Below, one piece after another: positions 1-4,891 of a stretch of 5,439 bases of DNA; position 1 is the stretch's first letter, and every line of letters starts with the position of its first letter. The stretch comes from Gammaproteobacteria bacterium (GTDB taxonomy: Bacteria; Pseudomonadota; Gammaproteobacteria; J044). The notes under the pieces were generated by a model. That model had not been told where the DNA came from. It made no database searches and was given only the letters and a program-made list of their open reading frames with translations. The translations under genes were made by a program, and so were the position numbers. The stretch spans positions 1-5,439 of the forward strand of contig JALWNJ010000392.1 in NCBI GenBank assembly GCA_026995955.1. The letters are read 5' to 3'.

Positions 1-482
1 CCGACGCTGCTATTTTTTTTCAGGCCGGACTGCTCGAGCATGTAAACGATGGCCTTGTCCAGATCGGCCTTGCTGAGGGTCGGATCCCCGCCCTTGGCCG
101 GCATGGCGTTGAACCCGTTCAGGGCATGATCGAGCAGGGTGCCGTAGCCCTTGGCCAGCCGCGGCGCCCAGTCACCCTTGTTGCCCGTCTTGGGCGCGCC
201 CAACACGCCGGAGCCATGACAGTTGACGCACAGACCCTCGTAGATCTCCTTGCCGCTGCGCACCACCGGGCCCGTGGCCACCTTGCCGGCATTGACCTCA
301 CCCACCGGCTTGAGGTTCTCCTCGACGCGGGCGGTGTTGTCCAGCTCGCCCTTGGTGGCGTTCTTCTCGGCCACCACGAACAGGCGCGAGACCAGGAAGA
401 TCACCGCCGCCAGCAGGACCAGGGCGCCCAGCACCATCGCCAGGGTCGCCATCGTGTCTTTGTCTTGGGGATTTGCGCTCAC
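1..482 (-). CDS. Membrane-anchored cytochrome c5-type monohaem protein (3' end outside window)
   Basis: This encodes a class I c-type cytochrome, probably a periplasm-facing electron carrier tethered to the inner membrane. About 160 residues are visible, read leftward from a GTG at 482. After a short polar N-terminus, residues 12-37 form one hydrophobic segment (MATLAMVLGALVLLAAVIFL and on), best read as an uncleaved membrane anchor. A charged linker (about 38-75) leads to the haem domain, with CVNCH at residues 85-89 (Cys85, Cys88, His89) and the probable axial Met127 in FNAMPAKGG. These, with the GxPKTGxKGxWAPR stretch after the haem motif, match the cytochrome c5/c555 type. The GTG start is chosen because GGAGG lies six bases upstream; the in-frame ATG at codon 11 would cut into the anchor and has no such site. 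No stop is reached before the window edge. The partner oxidase or reductase is not visible. Confidence 0.9.
   Translation of the reverse strand, partial: MSANPQDKDTMATLAMVLGALVLLAAVIFLVSRLFVVAEKNATKGELDNTARVEENLKPVGEVNAGKVATGPVVRSGKEIYEGLCVNCHGSGVLGAPKTGNKGDWAPRLAKGYGTLLDHALNGFNAMPAKGGDPTLSKADLDKAIVYMLEQSGLKKNSSV
13..20 (-). repeat. A8 homopolymer near the 3' end of the cytochrome gene
   Basis: Eight consecutive A on the coding strand follow the Ser-Gly-Leu of the last cytochrome helix. In the frame as given they read AAA AAA AAT AGC and the frame stays open to the edge. One extra A, or a -1 slip, would give AAA AAA AAA TAG and end the protein after Leu-Lys-Lys-Lys, about where the c5 domain ends. 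The tract is seen directly; any slippage is inference. Confidence 0.6.
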
Positions 483-488
483 AACTCG

Positions 489-493
489 CCTCC
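489..493 (-). promoter_or_regulatory. Ribosome binding site deciding the GTG start of the cytochrome gene
   Basis: The minus strand reads GGAGG, then six bases, then GTG. This near-perfect Shine-Dalgarno match is why the GTG at 482 is preferred over the internal ATG at 452. Confidence 0.8.
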
Positions 494-566
494 AGCAAAA
501 GAAAAGGGCCTTTGCGCCCGTTCGTCAATACCCATGACCCGGCTACCCGGGCGAAAACTGGCGCGG

Positions 567-595
567 ATTATAAGGCAATTGCCCTGTAGTGACCA
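567..595 (-). promoter_or_regulatory. Probable sigma70 promoter of the cytochrome gene
   Basis: On the minus strand a consensus TATAAT (572 down to 567) lies exactly 17 bp downstream of TGGTCA (595 down to 590), which matches four of six bases of TTGACA. Transcription would start near 560 and leave an untranslated leader of roughly 75-80 bases before the GTG at 482. The perfect 10-bp palindrome GGCAATTGCC (574-583) sits inside the spacer, where a bound protein could block the polymerase. The -10 box is strong, the -35 box only fair. Confidence 0.6.
574..583. repeat. Palindrome GGCAATTGCC in the cytochrome promoter spacer
   Basis: A perfect 10-bp palindrome lies between the -10 and -35 boxes of the leftward promoter. 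Its position would suit an operator, but it is short and no regulator is recognised. Confidence 0.4.
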
Positions 596-604
596 GACGA
601 AGGC

Positions 605-617
605 TGGCCTCGGGCCA
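605..617. repeat. Short inverted repeat TGGCC-tcg-GGCCA
   Basis: Five-base arms flank a three-base centre. GC-rich dyads of this size occur often by chance in such DNA, so this matters only as one of a series between the divergent genes. Confidence 0.3.
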
Positions 618-628
618 TCAACTGCGAT

Positions 629-640
629 ATCTTGCAAGAT
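629..640. repeat. Perfect 12-bp palindrome ATCTTGCAAGAT
   Basis: This uninterrupted palindrome is the best operator candidate in the divergent region, about 110 bp upstream of the ACP start. It is less GC-rich than its surroundings, so it is less likely to be a by-product of base composition. No known regulator site is recognised with certainty. Confidence 0.5.
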
Positions 641-657
641 CGGGATACCGACCGGGG

Positions 658-670
658 GCATGAAACATGC
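658..670. repeat. Inverted repeat GCATG-aaa-CATGC
   Basis: Perfect five-base arms flank an AAA centre, 80 bp upstream of the ACP start. It could be an operator half-site pair or a small RNA hairpin in the operon leader. The role is not known. Confidence 0.4.
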
Positions 671-680
671 CGATCCGAAC

Positions 681-705
681 GGCCGGGGAACAAGGGAATC
701 CGGCC
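681..705 (+). repeat. Stem-loop GGCCGG-N13-CCGGCC ahead of the operon
   Basis: Six-base GC-only arms enclose a purine-rich 13-base loop containing GGAACAAGGG. If transcribed, it would form a stable hairpin about 45 bases before the ACP start and could affect leader stability or translation. No U-run follows, so it is not an intrinsic terminator. Confidence 0.4.
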
Positions 706-734
706 CTGACCTGAATGGCGGGGCCTGCAACATG

Positions 735-740
735 GGGAAG
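735..740 (+). promoter_or_regulatory. Ribosome binding site for the acyl carrier protein
   Basis: GGGAAG lies nine bases before the ATG at 750. It favours that ATG over the in-frame ATG at 732, which overlaps this site and has only a GGGG run upstream. Confidence 0.5.
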
Positions 741-749
741 CATCCAGTC

Positions 750-1025
750 ATGGCACAGTCAGCTCAGGACGCCGGCCCGGGCATCGCCGACCAGGTCCGC
801 GACTTCATCCTGGAAAACCTGCTTTTCACCGACGACCGCAGCGCCATCGATGACGACGAGTCGCTGCTGGACAAGGGCATCATCGATTCCACCGGCATCA
901 TGGAAGTCATCATGTTCATCGAAGAGCGCTTCGGCATCCAGGTTCGGGACGAGGAGATGATCCCGGAGAACCTGGACTCGGTCAGCAACATCGCCGCCTA
1001 CGTGGCCCGCAAGACCGGCGCCTAG
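750..1025 (+). CDS. Stand-alone acyl carrier protein
   Basis: This is a 91-residue carrier protein of the PP-binding family, a four-helix bundle that carries an acyl or aminoacyl thioester on a phosphopantetheine arm. The attachment site is Ser47 in GIIDSTGIMEV (residues 43-53); the Asp46-Ser47 pair is canonical, but Thr follows where fatty-acid ACPs have Leu. Helix I covers about 12-25, helix II begins at Ser47 (IMEVIMFIEERFGI, 50-63), and the tail VRDEEMIPENLDSVSNIAAY carries helices III and IV. The tail looks more like DltC-type and other small dedicated carriers than AcpP. The protein is strongly acidic, as usual. It is the first gene of the operon, and the ligase starts 7 bp after its stop, so that ligase is the obvious loading enzyme. 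An ATG at 732 would add six residues. The activating phosphopantetheinyl transferase must lie elsewhere. Confidence 0.92.
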   Translation: MAQSAQDAGPGIADQVRDFILENLLFTDDRSAIDDDESLLDKGIIDSTGIMEVIMFIEERFGIQVRDEEMIPENLDSVSNIAAYVARKTGA

Positions 1026-1032
1026 CCCCGCC

Positions 1033-2643
1033 ATGAACACCACTCCGCCAGGGCTGGCCGGGTTGCGCCCGCAGCGCTTGCTGCGCGAGGGACTGCTGGC
1101 GGCGGCCGCGCGGCATCCGGACAAGGCCGCCGTCATCGTCGAGGGACGAACCTACCGCTATGGCGAGCTGCTGGATGCCGCCCGCCGCCTGGCCGGCTGG
1201 CTGGTGGCGCATGGCCTGCAGCGCGGTGATCGTGTCGCCATCTACATGGACAATACCTGGCCCTGCGTGGTTTCCATCTATGCAACCCTGCTGGCCGGGG
1301 GCGTATTCCTGGTGATCAACCCCCAGACCAAGCACGACAAGCTGCGCTATGTGCTGGCCGACAGCGGCGCACGCGCGCTGCTCACCGACTGGCACCTGGG
1401 CCCGGTCTTCGCCGAGGCCCTGGCCACACTCGAGGAGCCAGCGCTGCTGGTGGTCTCGGGCGAGAACCGGCGCGGCACGACGCTTGAGGGCCGCGCACCG
1501 GTCGCCTTCGACGAGGCAGTGGCCAACACCGCACCACTGGCGGAACCGGTGGCCGTCATTCCCACCGATCTCGCCGCCCTCATCTACACCTCCGGCAGCA
1601 CCGGCGACCCGAAGGGGGTCATGCAGACCCACCAGTCCATGGTGTTTGCCGCCTGGAGCCTGATCGAATACCTCCGCCTGGCCAGCGACGAACGCATCAT
1701 GCTGGTACTGCCGATGGCCTTCGACTACGGCCTCTACCAGCTGCTGATGAGCGTCAAGCTGGGCGCCACACTGGTGGTGGAACGCTCGTTCACCTTCCCC
1801 GCCCGCATCTACCAGCGCATGGAGGAAGAAGAGATCACGGTGTTCCCCGGCGTGCCGACCATCTTTGCCATGATGACGGAGACCCATCGCCGGACCCCCC
1901 TGTGCTTTCCGTCGGTTCGGCGCGTCACCAACACGGCGGCCGCCCTGCCCGAACAGCTGCTGCCCGCCCTGCGCGAGATCTTCCCCAACGCCCTGATCTA
2001 CAAGATGTACGGGCTGACCGAGTGCAAGCGGGTCTGCTACCTGGAGCCCGAGCTGCTCGACGAACGCCCCGATTCGGTGGGCAAGGCCATCCCCGGTACC
2101 GAGGTCTTTCTGCTGCGCGAGGACGGCACCCCTGCGGCACCCGGAGAAGCGGGCATCCTGCACGTACGCGGCCCGCATGTGATGGCCGGCTACTGGAACA
2201 AGCCCGAGCAGTCGGAGCAGATGCTGGTGCCGGGCCCGCTGCCCGGCGAGCGGGTGCTCTGCACGCACGACCTGTTCCGCATGGACGAGGACGGATTCCT
2301 GTACTTCGTGGGCCGCACCGACGACATCATCAAGACCCGGGGCGAGAAGGTCAGTCCGCTGGAGGTGGAACGCGCCCTGCTCGACATCGAGGGTGTGCAC
2401 GAAGCCGTGGTATTCGGCATCCCTGACAGCAGACTGGGCGAGTCGGTCTGTGCCTGCGTCTCGCTCACCGAAGACGCCAGGCTCGGCGAGCGCGAGATCA
2501 AGCGTCATTGCCTCAACCGGCTGGAGAACTTCATGGTGCCGGCCGTGGTACGCATCTTCGACAGCCTGCCGCGCTCCCCCAACGGCAAGATCGATCGCAA
2601 GCGCCTGCGCGCAGAAATCCTGGAGCAGATGCCCGATGCCTGA
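1033..2643 (+). CDS. AMP-forming acyl/amino-acid ligase (ANL superfamily), probable ACP-loading enzyme
   Basis: This 536-residue protein activates a carboxylic acid with ATP to an acyl-AMP and then transfers it to a thiol, either CoA or, by context, the ACP encoded just upstream. The ANL core motifs are in order: LIYTSGSTGDPKGV (residues 183-196, phosphate loop), YKMYGLTE (323-330), HDLF with Asp413 (ribose contact), GRTDDIIKTRGEKVSP (427-442, hinge to the C-terminal lid), and PRSPNGKIDR with the catalytic Lys519. A His stands at 412 where the usual motif has Gly (TGD). Length is normal and both domains look complete. There is no carrier or condensation domain, so it is a stand-alone ligase. 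It resembles the exosortase-A-associated acyl-CoA ligase family and related carrier-linked ligases, but no exosortase gene is visible. The substrate cannot be assigned. No clear ribosome binding site precedes the ATG, which suggests coupling to ACP translation. Confidence 0.9.
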   Translation: MNTTPPGLAGLRPQRLLREGLLAAAARHPDKAAVIVEGRTYRYGELLDAARRLAGWLVAHGLQRGDRVAIYMDNTWPCVVSIYATLLAGGVFLVINPQTKHDKLRYVLADSGARALLTDWHLGPVFAEALATLEEPALLVVSGENRRGTTLEGRAPVAFDEAVANTAPLAEPVAVIPTDLAALIYTSGSTGDPKGVMQTHQSMVFAAWSLIEYLRLASDERIMLVLPMAFDYGLYQLLMSVKLGATLVVERSFTFPARIYQRMEEEEITVFPGVPTIFAMMTETHRRTPLCFPSVRRVTNTAAALPEQLLPALREIFPNALIYKMYGLTECKRVCYLEPELLDERPDSVGKAIPGTEVFLLREDGTPAAPGEAGILHVRGPHVMAGYWNKPEQSEQMLVPGPLPGERVLCTHDLFRMDEDGFLYFVGRTDDIIKTRGEKVSPLEVERALLDIEGVHEAVVFGIPDSRLGESVCACVSLTEDARLGEREIKRHCLNRLENFMVPAVVRIFDSLPRSPNGKIDRKRLRAEILEQMPDA

Positions 2644-3553
2644 CCCCGAAGCCCTGACTGCGCGGCTCGCCGAGGCCGTGAACTTCCTGCCGGACAAGCC
2701 GGAGGAGACACCGGAATCCACCCTGCGCGCCCTGTGGCTAACGGCCGCCGGCCAGCCCGCTTCCGCAGAGCGGGCCATGGAGCTGGAACTGCCCGAACTC
2801 GACGCAGACCAGACGGCCACCCTGGAAACCCTCATTGCCCAACGCATCGAGGGCGTGCCCCTGGCCCATCTTACCGGCCGCCAACGCTTCATGGGCATCG
2901 AACTCCTGGCCGGTCCCGAGGCCCTGATCCCGCGCAAGGAAACGGAGCTGCTCGGCCATACCGTGCTGGGCCTGCTGGACGAGATGGGCGTGGATGCCCC
3001 TCTGGTCATCGATGTCTGCACGGGTGCCGGCAACCTGCCCATTGCCTATGCCCGGCATCACCCGGGACTGCAGGTCCTGGCCGCCGACCTCAGTCCCGAG
3101 GCCGTCGACCTGGCGCGGCGCAATGTGGGCCACATGGAGCTGGAAGACCGCATCGAGCTGGGCGTGGGCGATCTGCTCGAGCCCTTCGACAGCGCCCAAT
3201 GGCATGGCCGTGTCGATGTCCTGTCGTGCAATCCGCCCTACATTTCCAGCGGCAAGGTGGAACAGATGGATGGCGAGATCGCAGGCCACGAACCTCGTCT
3301 GGCCTTCGATGGCGGGCCCTTCGGGGTCTCCATCGTGCAGCGCCTGATCCAGGATGCGCCGCGCTTCCTGCGCCCCGGCGGCTGGCTGGTCTTCGAGGTC
3401 GGGCTGGGGCAGGGACCGGTCATGGCCCGCCGTCTGGGCAACAACCCGGACTACGAGGCGATACGCACCACCGAAGACACCAACGGGGACATACGGGTGA
3501 TCGCGGCCCGCCGCGCCACGGCCAGAATGGACAACGGGAGGATCCGCAGATGA
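2636..3553 (+). CDS. PrmC/HemK-like NPPY methyltransferase
   Basis: This 305-residue protein is an S-adenosylmethionine-dependent methyltransferase of the HemK/PrmC type. The N-terminal helical part (about 1-95) keeps the PrmC-like signature PLAHLTGRQRFMG (75-87). LIPRKETELL (97-106) corresponds to the LIPRPDTE motif of PrmC, with Lys-Glu in place of Pro-Asp. Motif I is VIDVCTGAGNLPIAYA (124-139), the acidic residue of motif II is in LAADLSPEA (about 148-156), and the catalytic NPPY is at 199-202. HEPRLAFDGGPFGV (218-231) matches the HEPxxALDGGxDG motif of PrmC. NPPY enzymes methylate planar nitrogens such as the glutamine amide. The ATG lies inside the end of the ligase gene (8-bp overlap) with GGAG ten bases upstream. 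There is no prfA neighbour and several PrmC residues differ, so this is probably a paralogue with its own substrate. Confidence 0.85.
   Translation: MPDPEALTARLAEAVNFLPDKPEETPESTLRALWLTAAGQPASAERAMELELPELDADQTATLETLIAQRIEGVPLAHLTGRQRFMGIELLAGPEALIPRKETELLGHTVLGLLDEMGVDAPLVIDVCTGAGNLPIAYARHHPGLQVLAADLSPEAVDLARRNVGHMELEDRIELGVGDLLEPFDSAQWHGRVDVLSCNPPYISSGKVEQMDGEIAGHEPRLAFDGGPFGVSIVQRLIQDAPRFLRPGGWLVFEVGLGQGPVMARRLGNNPDYEAIRTTEDTNGDIRVIAARRATARMDNGRIRR
3536..3542 (+). promoter_or_regulatory. Strong ribosome binding site for the NadE-like gene
   Basis: GGGAGGA lies inside the end of the methyltransferase gene, seven bases before the ATG at 3550. It is the best Shine-Dalgarno match in the operon and fixes the start within the ATGA overlap, so this last gene may be translated well on its own. 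Confidence 0.75.
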
Positions 3554-4545
3554 GCAATCCACTGGACGGGGACTTCCTCGCCATCGACGCCGAAGCCGAA
3601 GTCGGCCGCATCATCGACGGCCTGCGCCGCGCCCTGCGTGCCACCCGCCGCCGCGGGCTGGTGGTCGGCATCTCCGGCGGCGTGGACAGCGGCGTGTGTG
3701 CGGCGCTCTGCGTCGAGGCGGTCGGCCCGAAGAAGGTCTTCGGCCTGTTGATGCCCGAGCACGACTCCTCCGGCAGCAGCGTGGAACTGGGCCGCTCGGT
3801 GGTGGAAAAGCTCGGTATTGACCATGCCGTGGAACACCTGGGCCCGGCACTCGAGGCCATCGGCTGCTATCGCCAGCGTGACGAAGCCATCCGCCGGGTA
3901 TTCCCCGACTACGACGGCACCTGGAAGAACAAGATCGTCATTCGGGGCGGGCTGGAGGGTGGCATCAATCACTTCCATCTGGTGGTCGAGACGCCCACCG
4001 GCGAGATCCGGGAGCGGCGCCTGCCCCTGCCGGAGTACCTGCAGATCGTTGCCGCCACCAAGTACAAGCAGCGGCTGCGCAAGGCCATCGAATACTTTCA
4101 TGCCGACCGCCTCAACTACGCCGTCATCGGTACGCCCAACCGGCTGGAATACGATCAGGGCTTCTTCGTCAAGAACGGCGACGGCTCGGCCGACATCAAG
4201 CCCATCGCCCATCTCTACAAGACCCAGGTCTACCAGCTCGCGCGCCATCTCGACCTGCCCGAGGCCGTGGCCACGGCCACGCCCACCACCGACACCTACA
4301 GCATGGAGCAGGGTCAGGACGAGTTCTACTTCGCCCTGCCCTGGGATCGCATGGACATCGCCCTGTGGGCGCTCAACCACGATGTGCCGGCGGAACAGCT
4401 CGCCGAAAGGCTGGGAATCAGCGTCGAGCAGGCCGAGCATGTCTACGATGACATCCGCGCCAAGCGGCGCACTACCCGCTACCAGCACGCTCTGCCCATC
4501 CTGCTCGCGCCGGTACCCGAGATCGATCACACGCTGAAGATCTAG
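3550..4545 (+). CDS. NadE-like ATP-pyrophosphatase / amide-forming ligase with middle insertion
   Basis: This 331-residue protein belongs to the NH3-dependent NAD synthetase family, N-type ATP pyrophosphatases that adenylate a carboxylate and convert it to an amide. The PP-loop is GISGGVDSGV (residues 40-49). The later NadE-like core includes YAVIGTPNRLEYDQGFF (190-206), KNGDGSADIKPIAHLYKTQV (208-227), TPTTDTY (244-250) and a C-terminal KRRTTRY (305-311). It is longer than ordinary NadE (about 270-275 residues). The excess is mainly a segment at about 105-165 (IGCYRQRDEAIRRVFPDYDG to PEYLQIVAAT) between the two ATP-site halves. The usual His-Lys-Arg near the C-terminus of NadE is Ala-Lys-Arg here. 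There is no glutaminase domain, so ammonia must be free or supplied by another protein. It starts in an ATGA overlap with the methyltransferase. Automatic annotation would call it NAD synthase; the carrier-protein operon suggests another carboxylate substrate. Confidence 0.85.
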   Translation: MSNPLDGDFLAIDAEAEVGRIIDGLRRALRATRRRGLVVGISGGVDSGVCAALCVEAVGPKKVFGLLMPEHDSSGSSVELGRSVVEKLGIDHAVEHLGPALEAIGCYRQRDEAIRRVFPDYDGTWKNKIVIRGGLEGGINHFHLVVETPTGEIRERRLPLPEYLQIVAATKYKQRLRKAIEYFHADRLNYAVIGTPNRLEYDQGFFVKNGDGSADIKPIAHLYKTQVYQLARHLDLPEAVATATPTTDTYSMEQGQDEFYFALPWDRMDIALWALNHDVPAEQLAERLGISVEQAEHVYDDIRAKRRTTRYQHALPILLAPVPEIDHTLKI

Positions 4546-4584
4546 GCCCCAAACACCATGGGCCGCCCCCCGCCCGGTCTGTCC

Positions 4585-4610
4585 CTGCATCCTGTCCGGC
4601 AGGGATGCAG
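4585..4610 (+). terminator. Stem-loop after the operon, possible transcript end
   Basis: CTGCATCC (4585-4592) pairs perfectly with GGATGCAG (4603-4610). Two further pairs (TG with CA, next to one bulged G) close a small TCCGG loop. It begins 40 bases after the NadE-like stop. The following bases are AGGCCACTTGCC with no U-run, so it is not a classical intrinsic terminator; it could protect the 3' end or act with Rho. Confidence 0.4.
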
Positions 4611-4654
4611 AGGCCACTTGCCCACCCTGCGGGGACTGAAGCAACAGACCCGCC

Positions 4655-4683
4655 TTGCCAGAAACAGCCCCCTTGTCTATACA
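4655..4683 (+). promoter_or_regulatory. Possible sigma70 promoter upstream of the repeat-protein gene
   Basis: TTGCCA (4655-4660, five of six to consensus) is followed after exactly 17 bp by TATACA (4678-4683, four of six, lacking the important final T). A start near 4690 would leave a leader of about 200 bases before the ATG at 4892, long enough for leader regulation. It could instead serve an unannotated RNA. Moderate to weak support. Confidence 0.3.
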
Positions 4684-4878
4684 GGACAGAGCACCACCCT
4701 GTTCTTCCCGGTCGGCCACAGCGGCCCGGAAGCATGCCGCATGGGCTGAACAACCCCTGCCACGACAGTGCGGAATGATTCCAGGAACGGGATACCAGAG
4801 CCGTCCCCTTTCCGCCGTGAAATTGGATGAACCTTTGTCCCCCGACGGACGACCCATTGTCCAGACAACAAACAAAAC

Positions 4879-4883
4879 AAGGA
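4879..4883 (+). promoter_or_regulatory. Ribosome binding site of the repeat-protein gene
   Basis: AAGGA lies eight bases before the ATG at 4892 in an A-rich, unstructured context. This combination favours this start and the plus strand as the coding strand. Confidence 0.6.
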
Positions 4884-4891
4884 AAAAAACC

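Larger units (their letters stand above)
483..749. other. Divergent intergenic region between the cytochrome gene and the operon
   Basis: I see no gene in this 267-bp stretch. It holds the leftward promoter and ribosome binding site of the cytochrome gene and five short inverted repeats. An open reading frame runs through it in the ACP frame from 126, but there it overlaps the cytochrome gene antisense and has no protein-like character, so it is not an N-terminal extension. I could not find a convincing rightward sigma70 promoter; the operon promoter is either non-consensus or needs an activator bound here. Confidence 0.6.
4546..4891. other. Gene-free stretch between the operon and the repeat-protein gene
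   Basis: This 346-bp stretch holds a stem-loop shortly after the operon, a possible rightward promoter, a second weak hairpin (CTTCC at 4704-4708 with GGAAG at 4728-4732, enclosing GGCC-acagc-GGCC), and an A-rich leader before the ATG at 4892. The in-frame ORF from 4558 to 4749 has no ribosome binding site and no protein-like composition, so I do not call it. By eye the last 120 bp are clearly less GC-rich than the operon. Confidence 0.5.

Noticed and set aside
632..660. Rightward sigma70 promoter for the operon using TTGCAA as -35
   Set aside because: At 16-18 bp spacing the candidate -10 is GC-rich with no TATAAT resemblance.
126..749. N-terminal extension of the ACP frame from the ATG at 126
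   Set aside because: It would run antisense through the cytochrome gene and give 208 residues without family character; the ACP is complete from 750.
982..3042. 686-residue open frame on the minus strand opposite the ligase and methyltransferase
   Set aside because: It lies antisense to two genes with full catalytic motifs. Long antisense frames are expected in GC-rich DNA, and its composition (His/Gln/Arg/Gly-rich, no motifs) is not protein-like.
4558..4749. 63-residue frame after the operon
   Set aside because: It has no ribosome binding site, spans the stem-loop, and its composition does not look like a real small protein.
4822..4838. Sigma54-like element TGGATG-AACCT-TTGT before the repeat-protein gene
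   Set aside because: The essential GC of the -12 element is missing (GT instead) and the -24 element is only a partial match.
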